Assembly (NCBI GenBank): GCA_016786765.1
Contig: JAEUUZ010000007.1
Coordinates: 1 to 64,000 of the forward strand
Origin: Chitinophagales bacterium
Lineage (GTDB): Bacteria; Bacteroidota; Bacteroidia; Chitinophagales; LD1
Direction: 5' to 3'
Length of the DNA: 64,000 bases
Both the position numbers and the translations under genes were made by a program. A model generated the notes under the pieces. The model was not told the origin of the DNA and searched no databases. It saw only the letters and a list, made by a program, of their open reading frames with translations. Of this stretch, positions 1-8,190 are shown one piece after another (position 1 is the first letter of the stretch; each line of letters opens with the position of its first letter).

Positions 1-2472
1 AGCGAGCGAAGGAATGGTAGTCGTACCGGCCGGAATCGGATTGCCCAGATAGGTGTAAGGAGCAGTACCACCGGATATGGTGATGGTTACTGTACCATCC
101 GACCCACCATGACATTTAACATCGGTATGGGAAGTGGTAACGGTGAGAGCAGCGGTAGGTTGTGTAATGGTAATGGTATCGTATAAGGCACAAGCCTTAT
201 TATCAGAAACCGTTAAGTAGTATGTGCCTGCAGCCAAACCAGTAGGAGCGGGGCCGGAAACACTACCAGGACTCCAAGTATAATTATAAGCAGGCGTTCC
301 TCCATTAATGGTAGTTGTGATACTTCCGGTTGAGTTGCCAAAGCAGTTAACATTTTGTTTTACTATGCTCTTCGAGAGACCAGATGCAGGTTGGTTAATG
401 GTTGTGCTACCCGTAATTGTACAACCTTTGCTATCCGTTACCGTAACAGTATAGGTTCCTGCACCTAAATTGTAGTTGGTTTGTCCGGGTATATTATTAC
501 TCCAGTCGTAAGTATATCCTCCATTACCACCACCAACAACTGCTGTAGCACTACCAAGGTTGGCTTGATAACAACTGTCATCTACTTTGGTTATGGATAG
601 CGTAAGGGTAGGAGGACCGGTAATATTTCCCGAAGCAGTTGCTGTACATCCCCTCCCGTCAGTAATAGTCACGGATATAGGACCGGCACTGAGTCCGGTA
701 ACAGAAGGACTATTGGGTTGTCCACCACTCCATGCATAGGAGTATGGAGTAGTTCCCCCTGAGAAAACAGAGGCAAGTGCTTGGCCATTGTTGGAACCTG
801 CACACGACATGTTAACAGTATTAATATCAGCTACCATGGCTGCACCGGGCTGGGTAATGGTGATGGAGCCCGAAAAGGCATGTGCTGGAAGAGCATCAGT
901 GAAGTTATAGGTATATGTTCCTGCCGCTAAACCCGAAATAGAAGCTCCGGTCATTCCATTACTCCACGATATATTAGCTGTACCGGAAACACCTGTTACG
1001 GTAAGCGTAGCAGTTCCATTTGCACCGCCAAAGCATGAAACATTCGTAGTGGAGATGCTTGATGTAACACCACAAGGTAATGATCCAATGGTGGCACTAT
1101 ATTGTAAAAGCGAAGAACATCCATTGGCATCACGAAAATCGGCAATAAAAGTTCCCGGAGCAAGTCCTGTGGCAGTGGCACCAGGGAATCCAGGGCCCCA
1201 GTTCACGCCTGTATAGGGTGGAGTACCGCCCGAAATAGTTATAGTAGCTGTTCCATTGTTTATTCCGCAATTTGCATCAGTTTTGGAAACTACTGCTGAA
1301 AGCGCTGTTGGCTGATTAAGGGTATATGTTCCGGTTGCGGAGCAAACTCCATCAGTTGCTGTTACAGTGTATGTTCCGGCTGTTAATCCAACATGCGAAG
1401 AGCCTTTTGTGCCGTCAAACCAAGTATAGTCATAGCCTGAAGGGAGATAATAGCCGGTTGAAGCGCCAAAACCACCGGAAGGAGTAATAGCAATGCTGCC
1501 ATTTGTTCCTCCGTTACACAATGGACTAGTTGTAGAGGGGGTAAGGGTTATTGGTGCATTAATAACAACAGGATGCGAATAGGTATTAGTACAGCCGGAA
1601 TTGTCTGTAATAGTTAATGTTACATTATATGTGCCATTAGCGGCATAGGTATGAGTTGGATTTTGAAGTGTAGATGTATTGGCCGCACCGGACGAAGGTT
1701 CGCCAAAGTTCCACGCCCAACCGGCAACAGTGCCGATGTTTGAGGTGGAAATATCTGTAAATTGTAATGTACGGGAACAGCTCTGAAAGTTAGTGCCGGC
1801 TGTCCAATTGGAATTCGAAATTACACAAAAACGTTGTTCGTTATTAGCACCACCCGTTGATGCAGAGAAGCCCCAGTTTACAATTGGATTACCACTAAAA
1901 TACGTGTTGACAAAAGAAGGGAAAACTTGACTTAAACGAAGGCTACCATCAAAAAATACACTAAAGGTATTCGTATTTACATCCCAAACGAGTCGAACCG
2001 TATGGTAACCACAATCTTCGATGTTACCGCCACCGGCCATGGCATCAACCGGTCCTGCAATATTATGCCCAACGCTGCCTGCATTTTCAAAGGCTATGTG
2101 ATCATTAGCGGGTTCACCACCGTTTTGATAAGTGTCGAATTCAACAGCAAAAGAGTTACCCGCAAGGCCGCCATAGCCAAGTCCACCCCCACTTTGTCCC
2201 AAGCCGGTAATGTTGTTTGTCAATACAAACACAATTCCATCGGCACCTGCATCATCGCAACCAAAAAAAAGATTAAATTGGTAATCAAACGAATTGTTGA
2301 GGTTAATCGTTTGGTTTTGATAGGCTGCTCCACCTTGATTATCAACAGCATCTGTAAGTTTAAAACAATTACATCCACTGAAATTAACACCGTTTCCTAA
2401 AACGGTATAATTCTGAGCCTTCGAGAAAACGAATACAAATACAATAAGAAATGAAAGTATGGTCTTGTTCAT
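1..2472 (-). CDS. Large secreted L-type lectin / PKD / SprB-repeat surface protein (C-terminal part outside window)
   Basis: Open from an ATG at 2472 to the window edge with no stop (824 codons), so the C-terminus is missing. Residues 1-20 form a signal peptide ending in SKAQ. The next ~190 residues read as a bacterial L-type lectin domain (FAVEFDTYQN, then NDHIAF, metal-site-like). A PKD-like segment follows (TFTDISTSN region, then GWAWNFGEPSSG). The rest is a run of ~75-residue SprB-type repeats with the recurring cores GTYTVTVTD and CFGGANG/CHGGSDG. Proteins of this build are exported by T9SS and are often gliding-motility or adhesion proteins of thousands of residues. The ligand is unknown. 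The domain order is read directly from the sequence; the surface adhesin role is inferred. Confidence 0.85.
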   Translation of the reverse strand, partial: MNKTILSFLIVFVFVFSKAQNYTVLGNGVNFSGCNCFKLTDAVDNQGGAAYQNQTINLNNSFDYQFNLFFGCDDAGADGIVFVLTNNITGLGQSGGGLGYGGLAGNSFAVEFDTYQNGGEPANDHIAFENAGSVGHNIAGPVDAMAGGGNIEDCGYHTVRLVWDVNTNTFSVFFDGSLRLSQVFPSFVNTYFSGNPIVNWGFSASTGGANNEQRFCVISNSNWTAGTNFQSCSRTLQFTDISTSNIGTVAGWAWNFGEPSSGAANTSTLQNPTHTYAANGTYNVTLTITDNSGCTNTYSHPVVINAPITLTPSTTSPLCNGGTNGSIAITPSGGFGASTGYYLPSGYDYTWFDGTKGSSHVGLTAGTYTVTATDGVCSATGTYTLNQPTALSAVVSKTDANCGINNGTATITISGGTPPYTGVNWGPGFPGATATGLAPGTFIADFRDANGCSSLLQYSATIGSLPCGVTSSISTTNVSCFGGANGTATLTVTGVSGTANISWSNGMTGASISGLAAGTYTYNFTDALPAHAFSGSITITQPGAAMVADINTVNMSCAGSNNGQALASVFSGGTTPYSYAWSGGQPNSPSVTGLSAGPISVTITDGRGCTATASGNITGPPTLTLSITKVDDSCYQANLGSATAVVGGGNGGYTYDWSNNIPGQTNYNLGAGTYTVTVTDSKGCTITGSTTINQPASGLSKSIVKQNVNCFGNSTGSITTTINGGTPAYNYTWSPGSVSGPAPTGLAAGTYYLTVSDNKACALYDTITITQPTAALTVTTSHTDVKCHGGSDGTVTITISGGTAPYTYLGNPIPAGTTTIPSLA

Positions 2473-2612
2473 AGGAATGGTTTTGGATTTCATTGATTTC
2501 GTGCTTATATGATAACAATTAAATATGTTTGGTTGTACGTTCTTAAAGATATTCAATAAAATTATTTCTGCTAGATGTAATATCCACATTTTTCTCATTA
2601 ACATATTGTTAA

Positions 2613-2649
2613 ACTAAAAAAGGGACTGAATTTCAGTCCCTTTTTTAGT
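2613..2649. terminator. Bidirectional intrinsic terminator
   Basis: A perfect 18-bp inverted repeat (2613-2630 and 2632-2649) with a GGGACTGAA core flanked by A and T runs on both sides. It lies downstream of nothing on the plus strand, but follows the region 5' of the lectin gene and the 3' end of the DUF2147 gene. It most likely ends the minus-strand DUF2147 transcript. Confidence 0.75.
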
Positions 2650-2662
2650 TGTAAGCGATAGT

Positions 2663-3100
2663 TTATTCCACTAAAGTCCAATTGGAGGTTCTACCCAAAA
2701 AAGGCATCCCCATTACATAGCCACGTAAGTCAACATTTTTATCGTCTTTGATAGTAATTTTACAATCATACGTTTTCCCGTTTTTTGGGTCGTAAATCTT
2801 TCCATTTACAAATTCCGTTTCCGACTTTTTTTCAAGCCCACTTAAAAATTGCATGCCCATAAGCGGTTTGTTGCGTTTAGCCTCATCGGGATTTTCTTTA
2901 TCCGTTTTGGGTTTTCCGTTTTCAACAGAATCTTTTAACCAAACAATTTTTCCATAGTATTTTCCATCGGTGGCCAAAAACACTTTTACTTTCGATGTTT
3001 TTTCTTGATTCCACCAAACACGACATAGTTTGTTTTGTGCATTTAGCGACCATGTTGCAAAGAACAACGCTAGCATTAATAATTGAGATTTTGCATTCAT
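2663..3100 (-). CDS. DUF2147 family secreted protein
   Basis: This 145-residue protein begins with a signal peptide (MNAKSQLLML... ending SLNAQ). The remainder fits the DUF2147 family: an early W-NQE segment (residues ~29-33), YYGKIVWL, then KNGKTYDCKITIKD and the closing RGYVMGMPFLGRTSNWT. The family is common in Bacteroidota and Proteobacteria and has no firmly assigned function. It is probably periplasmic. It is a single-gene unit ending just before a strong terminator; the divergent neighbour is the pterin synthase at 3237. Family assignment is confident; the role is unknown. Confidence 0.8.
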   Translation of the reverse strand: MNAKSQLLMLALFFATWSLNAQNKLCRVWWNQEKTSKVKVFLATDGKYYGKIVWLKDSVENGKPKTDKENPDEAKRNKPLMGMQFLSGLEKKSETEFVNGKIYDPKNGKTYDCKITIKDDKNVDLRGYVMGMPFLGRTSNWTLVE

Positions 3101-3236
3101 ACGTTAAGTTTTGTTTAGTAATGGAAATTTCATACCAAAATATCATTCTCTGGGGGTTAAACAATTATTTATACATAAAATTTTGTCACATTTGCCTCTG
3201 TATTTGAGATTTAGCTAATTCACAATAGAAGTTAAC

Positions 3237-3641
3237 ATGGTTTTTTTAACGCGTAAAGAACATTTTAATGGGGCACACTGTTTGTACAACGAAATGTGGA
3301 GCGAAGAGAAAAACAAAGAAGTATTTGGGAAGTGTTCAAATCGAAATTTTCATGGGCATAATTTTGATGTGTACGTTACTGTGAAAGGTTCACCACATCC
3401 AGATACCGGCTTTGTAATGAATGCACATATCTTAAGTCGAATCATAAAAAAGGAGGTAGTTGAACGATTGGATCACAAGAACTTCAATTTGGATGTGCCT
3501 GAGTTGACAGGAATATTTCCTTCATCGGAAAATGTGGCGATTCAAATTTGGAATTGGGTTAAACCGCACATTCAGGGTTGTGAATTGCATTGTGTGAAAT
3601 TGCAGGAAACAGAAAATATTTATGTAGAATATTTTGGATAA
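3237..3641 (+). CDS. 6-pyruvoyl-tetrahydropterin synthase-type protein (PTPS/QueD superfamily)
   Basis: A 134-residue T-fold enzyme of the PTPS/QueD superfamily, acting on 7,8-dihydroneopterin triphosphate. Zinc-binding histidines are visible in FNGAHCLYN and HGHNF, and [12 protein letters not shown] supplies the catalytic Asp-His pair. The catalytic Cys sits in C-x5-HGH (CSNRNFHGH), which is the spacing of tetrahydrobiopterin-type PTPS, not the C-x3-HGH of QueD. The segment [10 protein letters not shown] and the extended loop before the Cys ([10 protein letters not shown]) also read like animal PTPS. It is followed by folE, which would supply its substrate. A true PTPS activity is inferred from this spacing; QueD activity is the alternative. 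Confidence 0.85.
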   Translation: MVFLTRKEHFNGAHCLYNEMWSEEKNKEVFGKCSNRNFHGHNFDVYVTVKGSPHPDTGFVMNAHILSRIIKKEVVERLDHKNFNLDVPELTGIFPSSENVAIQIWNWVKPHIQGCELHCVKLQETENIYVEYFG

Positions 3642-3651
3642 AAAAAAGAAA

Positions 3652-4248
3652 ATGAATTATCAGAAAAATGAAGTTTACAACGAAGCCAATCAGCTGGAGT
3701 TGTCGGAAAAATACAAGTCAATTCTTTCACTTTTAGGCGAAGATGTAACGCGAGAAGGATTGGAAAAAACCCCATTGCGTGCTGCAAAAGCAATGCAATT
3801 TTTGGCTTCAGGTTATCATCAAAATGCGCATGAAGTAGTTAAATCTGCATTGTTTCATGAAGACCATAAACAAATGGTGATTGTGAAGGATATTGAGTTG
3901 TTTTCGTTATGTGAACATCACTTATTACCTTTTTACGGTAAGGCACACATAGGTTATATTCCTAATGGAAAAATCGTAGGATTGAGCAAAATTGCACGTG
4001 TTGTCGATATTTATTCCAGACGATTTCAAGTGCAAGAGCGTTTGACTGAGCAAATTAAGAACTGTTTAGAAGAAACCCTGAATCCGCTTGGAGTGGCAGT
4101 TGTTATTGAAGCACGACATTTTTGTATGATGATGCGCGGTGTACAAAAACAAAACAGCGTTACTACTACTTCCGCATTTAACGGGCAATTCGAAGATTCT
4201 GTTACGCGCAGTGAATTTATTAAATTGATATCCAGTAAACTTAGTTAA
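3652..4248 (+). CDS. folE: GTP cyclohydrolase I
   Basis: This enzyme makes 7,8-dihydroneopterin triphosphate from GTP, the first step of folate and pterin synthesis. It has 198 residues from the ATG at 3652. A TTG at 3634 would extend it into the preceding gene and is less likely. Zinc ligands are seen in [12 protein letters not shown] and in the late [11 protein letters not shown]. The signature segments [25 protein letters not shown] and [10 protein letters not shown] are intact. It starts 10 bases after the PTPS-type gene and ends 5 bases before fabD, so the three genes probably form an operon. Confidence 0.97.
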   Translation: MNYQKNEVYNEANQLELSEKYKSILSLLGEDVTREGLEKTPLRAAKAMQFLASGYHQNAHEVVKSALFHEDHKQMVIVKDIELFSLCEHHLLPFYGKAHIGYIPNGKIVGLSKIARVVDIYSRRFQVQERLTEQIKNCLEETLNPLGVAVVIEARHFCMMMRGVQKQNSVTTTSAFNGQFEDSVTRSEFIKLISSKLS

Positions 4249-4253
4249 CTGCT

Positions 4254-5132
4254 ATGGTGGCTTATGTTTTTCCCGGACAGGGAGCACAATTCAAAGGCAT
4301 GGGGAAGGATTTGTATGATGCTTCAGCACTTGCACAGGCGCTTTTTCAAAAAGCCAATGCAATACTTGGATTTGATATAGCAGAGGTAATGTTCAATGGG
4401 ACAGACGAAGATTTAAAGAAAACCGAAGTTACACAACCGGCTGTTTTCATTCATTCCGTTGTTTCTTTTTTAGTGTTGAAACAAAAGGCCCCGGAAATGG
4501 TTGCAGGTCATTCGTTAGGCGAGTTTTCGGCACTAGTGGCCAATGGATGTTTGTCGTTTGAAGATGGTTTGAAACTAGTTTCTTTGCGTGCCAAAGCCAT
4601 GCAAAAAGCTTGCGATGTTCAGCCTTCAACAATGGCAGCTGTTTTGCGGTATCAAGATGAAAAACAGATTGAAGCCATTTGTGCTGAAATAAAAGACGAG
4701 GTTGTTGTACCTGCTAATTATAACTGTCCGGGGCAATTGGTAATATCGGGCTCTGTTGCAGGTATTGATTTAGCTATTGAAAAGCTGAAGGAGGCAAGTG
4801 TTGGAAGGGCTTTGAAATTGCAAGTGGGAGGCGCTTTTCACTCTCCATTGATGGCCCCTGCTCGTGAAGAGTTAGCTCAAGCCATTACAGCCACTACCTT
4901 TAGTGCTCCTATTTGCCCTGTGTATCAGAATTGCAATGCGAAAGCATCGTCTGATGCTGAAACAATAAAACAAAACTTAATTACACAGTTAACGGCTCCT
5001 GTACTTTGGACTCAACTTGTTCAGCAAATGATAGCTGATGGAGCAAAAGAGTTTATAGAGTGTGGACCCGGAAATGTGCTTCAGGGACTAATTACTAAGA
5101 TTGACGCAAGTGCGGTTACATCAAAATTGTAA
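4254..5132 (+). CDS. fabD: Malonyl-CoA:ACP transacylase
   Basis: This 292-residue enzyme loads malonyl groups from CoA onto acyl carrier protein for fatty acid synthesis. The N-terminal VFPGQGAQFKGMG is typical. The nucleophile Ser87 lies in GHSLGEFSAL and the catalytic His196 in GGAFHSPLM. Full length for the family. It lies five bases downstream of folE and directly upstream of tRNA-His. The usual fabH/fabG/acpP neighbours are absent, so it is placed with pterin genes here instead of in a fab cluster. Confidence 0.96.
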   Translation: MVAYVFPGQGAQFKGMGKDLYDASALAQALFQKANAILGFDIAEVMFNGTDEDLKKTEVTQPAVFIHSVVSFLVLKQKAPEMVAGHSLGEFSALVANGCLSFEDGLKLVSLRAKAMQKACDVQPSTMAAVLRYQDEKQIEAICAEIKDEVVVPANYNCPGQLVISGSVAGIDLAIEKLKEASVGRALKLQVGGAFHSPLMAPAREELAQAITATTFSAPICPVYQNCNAKASSDAETIKQNLITQLTAPVLWTQLVQQMIADGAKEFIECGPGNVLQGLITKIDASAVTSKL

Positions 5133-5139
5133 TTATTGT

Positions 5140-5169
5140 TTTGAAATAATTTCGAGAATACTATATTCG
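5140..5169 (+). promoter_or_regulatory. Bacteroidota-type promoter of tRNA-His
   Basis: TTTG at 5140-5143, 18-base spacer, then TATATTCG at 5162-5169, a 7/8 match to TAnnTTTG. The tRNA starts about 10 bases after it, as expected for the transcription start. Confidence 0.5.
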
Positions 5170-5179
5170 CATCCTAAAC

Positions 5180-5254
5180 GGTGGTTGTAGCTCAGTTGGT
5201 TAGAGTAGTGGTTTGTGGTTCCATTGGTCGTGGGTTCGAATCCCATCATCCACC
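5180..5254 (+). tRNA. tRNA-His (GTG)
   Basis: Cloverleaf with a GTG anticodon in the loop TTGTGGT, the standard TTCGAAT T-loop and the extra 5' G (5180) opposite discriminator C (5254) typical of tRNA-His. CCA is not encoded. By my pairing the acceptor stem has a T-T mismatch (positions 5/68) and the anticodon stem another (31/39), which is unusual but leaves the fold intact. Confidence 0.93.
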
Positions 5255-5261
5255 CTTCGTT

Positions 5262-5390
5262 TTAAAGCGATGATTCATTAGAGTCATCGCTTTTTTCTTT
5301 TCGGTAATATAGCAATGTCCAAGCTAGGATGCCAATCAGTCCGCCAATCCCAATAATCCACGAGGATATTTGTTTAATGTCAAATTCCAT
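5262..5390 (-). CDS. Small single-pass membrane protein (42 aa)
   Basis: Reading the minus strand from the ATG at 5390 gives 42 residues: a short polar start (MEFDIKQISS), one hydrophobic helix (residues ~11-29, WIIGIGGLIGILAWTLLYY) and a charged tail (RKEKSDDSNE). Such mini-proteins are common in this phylum and are often missed. Its last codons coincide with the tRNA-His terminator hairpin. No family is recognised; the membrane helix is the main support that it is coding. Confidence 0.5.
   Translation of the reverse strand: MEFDIKQISSWIIGIGGLIGILAWTLLYYRKEKSDDSNESSL
5264..5296 (+). terminator. Intrinsic terminator after tRNA-His
   Basis: AAAGCGATGA (5264-5273) pairs with TCATCGCTTT (5284-5293) and is followed by a T run. 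It also forms the last codons of the small minus-strand gene at 5262-5390. Confidence 0.75.
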
Positions 5391-5415
5391 ACCTTTATTT
5401 CTATTAGCAAGTTAA

Positions 5416-6255
5416 ATGTTTTTTCTGAGATTAATCCGGCTTCTTGTTTATTCTAATGTTTTCATTGCCATTTGTGCCGTGGGATTACGATGTTTTTGTT
5501 GGCCCACCACAACTTATTGCGCATCGGCTTTATTATTTTTTGCAGTATTAGCAGCATACAGTGTATTGAAATTAGTCGGAAATAAGAATCATGCACTTCA
5601 ACCCGATTTTACTGCTATTGGTTGGTTACAGCAGAATACTTCAATGCAATATGTAATTGCAATTGCAGCATTTACAGGTGTACTGTTTTGTTGGTATAAA
5701 CTTCAATTCGTACTCCATCTAAGTTGGGGAATTGCGGTTGTATTGCTCCTGTTTTATATTTACTTTAGAAAAGTACATGTATTGTCGATGCTCCCCCGCG
5801 TATTTCAAGCGTTTATGAAAATAGGCATTGTGGCTGCAGTATGGACTTTTGTTCTGCTTCCTTTTGATGGGGAAACTTCACTTCCACTGCTTTCCATATA
5901 TCTTTTCTTTTTCATTTTAGCTTTAATGATTCCGTTTGAAATTCGCGATATGCAACACGATGCGCCATTTCAGGTGCCCACACTGCCTTTATTATTTGGA
6001 GAAGGCAAAGCAAAACTGATTTCATATTTATTGCTTATTGTTTCGTTTTTATTCTATTGGATGATCGATTCCGGTGGCGTTGAACGATGTGCAGTTGGCT
6101 TAACTACTTTAATTGGAGTTGCTTTGGTTCGTGAAACTTCCCCTACAAGATCTGATCTTTTCTTTTTAGTTGGAATTGATGGATTACTCATCTTTCCACT
6201 TTTGATTACTCCATTTTTACACGAATTAATCTACTTCTACCATACATTTTTTTAG
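5416..6255 (+). CDS. Polytopic membrane protein, UbiA prenyltransferase-like
   Basis: 279 residues with about eight hydrophobic segments spread over the whole length. The stretch IPFEIRDMQHDAPFQVPTLP followed by LLFGEGKAKLISY resembles the second Asp-rich motif and downstream loop of UbiA-family prenyltransferases (D-R-D-x-x-x-D then TLP-x-x-x-G). The first NDxxDxxxD-type motif is not visible, so an active prenyltransferase is uncertain; it may be a degenerate member of the superfamily. It begins a short plus-strand pair with the SGNH hydrolase 20 bases downstream. Substrate unknown. Confidence 0.55.
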   Translation: MFFLRLIRLLVYSNVFIAICAVGLRCFCWPTTTYCASALLFFAVLAAYSVLKLVGNKNHALQPDFTAIGWLQQNTSMQYVIAIAAFTGVLFCWYKLQFVLHLSWGIAVVLLLFYIYFRKVHVLSMLPRVFQAFMKIGIVAAVWTFVLLPFDGETSLPLLSIYLFFFILALMIPFEIRDMQHDAPFQVPTLPLLFGEGKAKLISYLLLIVSFLFYWMIDSGGVERCAVGLTTLIGVALVRETSPTRSDLFFLVGIDGLLIFPLLITPFLHELIYFYHTFF

Positions 6256-6275
6256 TTTAGATGTACAGTTAACCC

Positions 6276-7205
6276 ATGAGATATATGTCTACAATAATCG
6301 TGATAGTGGTTACAATTGCGCTATGCGAAATTGTGAGTAGGATTGTACTTCACTTTATTTACAATAGAAATTTTGATTTTTCTATTGTTGAGAAAAGTAA
6401 GTATGGAACATCAAACGGATTAAAGGCCAATCAGAAAACAAATATTTGGGGTAAAACGTTTACTACCGATCAATATGGATCAAGGCCCGGTACAACTCCC
6501 ACCACAAAACGGAAACGCGTATTTATAGGCGATTCTGTTTTAGAAGGGGTGGGGCTTGAAGATTCGGCAGTTTGTACGTCAATACTTCAGCAAGGCGATT
6601 TAAACGTTCAGTTTCTTAATCTATCGATGGTTGGTAATTCCAGTGCCGATTATGCAAATATTATTGATGCGATTATCGACAGTACAAAACCTACATTTAT
6701 TGCTGACATTGATTCGATTACAGTTGTGTTTTGTTTGAATGATATTTACGGAAAGCTTGCAGAAAAGGAGTTGCCGATAATGTCTTCAGGTTTTATTGCG
6801 AAGTGTAACGCACTGCTTCAAAGCATTGGCACGTATAAGTTGTTGAAGTTATTGATATATCAGCATTCCGATAAGTATTTTCAATACGATTTACAGTTTT
6901 ACAAGCAGGAACAAAAAGTACATGAGAGTATAGATTACTTGGTAAGGGCTAAAAATAAGTGTGCTCTTCATCATATAAACTTTGAGGTTTTGATTTTGCC
7001 CTATCGTTCGCAATTTGAATCGAAGAATCTTTTCCCTCAACAAACATTAGCTTATTACTTAGGCATGAATGGCGTTGCTTTTAGGGACTTATATCCTCGT
7101 TTGGCACAAGCACAAAACACAAAAGATTTATATCTTTTTGCCGATGAAATTCATTTTTCAGCTGCCGGACATAGAGCTATTGCAACCGCTCTTGAAGGGA
7201 AATAG
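6276..7205 (+). CDS. Membrane-anchored SGNH/GDSL hydrolase
   Basis: 309 residues: an N-terminal hydrophobic anchor (residues ~4-22) and then an SGNH esterase-type domain. The four blocks are all present: nucleophile Ser in FIGDSVLEG, Gly in MVGNSSADY, Asn in VVFCLNDIYG, and the Asp-x-x-His pair in DEIHFSAAGH near the C-terminus. These enzymes remove acyl or acetyl groups from glycans, lipids or other substrates; nothing here identifies the substrate. It may work with the membrane protein upstream (20-base gap). It converges on the MORN protein, whose stop lies 4 bases away. Confidence 0.75.
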   Translation: MRYMSTIIVIVVTIALCEIVSRIVLHFIYNRNFDFSIVEKSKYGTSNGLKANQKTNIWGKTFTTDQYGSRPGTTPTTKRKRVFIGDSVLEGVGLEDSAVCTSILQQGDLNVQFLNLSMVGNSSADYANIIDAIIDSTKPTFIADIDSITVVFCLNDIYGKLAEKELPIMSSGFIAKCNALLQSIGTYKLLKLLIYQHSDKYFQYDLQFYKQEQKVHESIDYLVRAKNKCALHHINFEVLILPYRSQFESKNLFPQQTLAYYLGMNGVAFRDLYPRLAQAQNTKDLYLFADEIHFSAAGHRAIATALEGK

Positions 7206-7208
7206 ACC

Positions 7209-8042
7209 TTAGTTGACCTCTACACCCAAACTGAATTTCTTTTGTTTTGCTTCTCCGTCTTTAGTGAATAGTGTTCCATTCCCATCGCGCTCGTTATTTT
7301 TCCAAAAGCCCTCATATCGGTCGCCATCTTTCCAGTAAAAAACGCCTTTGCCTTCCATTTTTCCGTTTAAAAATTCTCCTTCATAATAATCGCCATTGAC
7401 AAATACAAAGGTTCCTTTTCCGGTTCGTTTATTGTCTTTGAACTGACCCGTATATTTATCTCCATTCGGGAAGTACATATTGCCAACGCCTGTTTTCATA
7501 TCGGTATCAAACATACCTTCGTAGATTTTTCCGTCTTTGTAGAAGTATTTGCCCGGACCTGTTCTTTTTCCGTTAATGTAAACGCCTTCGTAGCGTTCGC
7601 CATTGGCATAATTACATGTTCCAATTCCTGTTATCCGTCCGTACTCAAAAGTGCCTTCTAATCGATCGCCATTGGCATATTTATAGGTTCCCTTACCGTG
7701 AATCGTGTTGTCATAAAATTCACCGGAGTACACATCACCATTCGCAAAACGGTAAGTGCCATTACCTTCTCTTTTATCGTTTTTCCAACTCCCTTCATAG
7801 GTTTCTCCGTTGCTAAATACAGCTTTCCCTTTTCCGTTTCGTTGGTCATTATCCCAATTCCCTTCATAGGTACCCACTCCATCAATGGTGGCTTTCCCAT
7901 AGCCCTGACGCTTTCCGTTGGCATCGTGGTTACCATCATATTTTCCGTTGGTATATCGTATTTCTGAATTTCCGTCACTCAATTGTGCGATGCTGCTTTG
8001 GCTGAGCCAAATAAAGCAAAACAGGAGAAAAAAAGTGCGCAT
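7209..8042 (-). CDS. Secreted MORN-repeat protein
   Basis: 277 residues: a signal peptide (MRTFFLLFCFIWLSQSSIAQ) followed by about nine consecutive MORN repeats of ~23 residues with the core YxGxwxnxxrxGkGtxxxxnGd (for example YEGSWKNDKREGNGTYRFANGD). MORN repeats form an elongated beta-sheet; bacterial secreted examples may bind cell envelope components or partner proteins, but no function is established for this one. The high internal repetition explains the many antisense open frames over this gene. Single-gene unit. Confidence 0.88.
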   Translation of the reverse strand: MRTFFLLFCFIWLSQSSIAQLSDGNSEIRYTNGKYDGNHDANGKRQGYGKATIDGVGTYEGNWDNDQRNGKGKAVFSNGETYEGSWKNDKREGNGTYRFANGDVYSGEFYDNTIHGKGTYKYANGDRLEGTFEYGRITGIGTCNYANGERYEGVYINGKRTGPGKYFYKDGKIYEGMFDTDMKTGVGNMYFPNGDKYTGQFKDNKRTGKGTFVFVNGDYYEGEFLNGKMEGKGVFYWKDGDRYEGFWKNNERDGNGTLFTKDGEAKQKKFSLGVEVN

Positions 8043-8190
8043 AATCTATCTTTTTAAAATGTACGGCAAAGCGCTAATACTTTGTATACGAGGGGTGTAG
8101 CTGAAAAGTTTTTTCGAGGAGGGAAATCGTTTGTGAAGAGGATTACCGAATGATTTTTTTTTGTAGGTTTGGTTACTAAATTTTCAAGTG

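Noticed and set aside
1-1800. Periodic repeats that might suggest a CRISPR array
   Set aside because: The period is ~230 bases, the units diverge strongly and they translate to SprB protein repeats; there are no identical short repeats with unique spacers. No CRISPR array was seen anywhere.
996-2400. Short open frames on both strands inside the lectin/SprB gene
   Set aside because: They are shadows of the minus-strand gene, which reads without a stop through 824 codons with clear domains.
7616-7978. Several open frames opposite and inside the MORN gene
   Set aside because: Produced by the repetitive codon use of the MORN repeats; no start context or domain.
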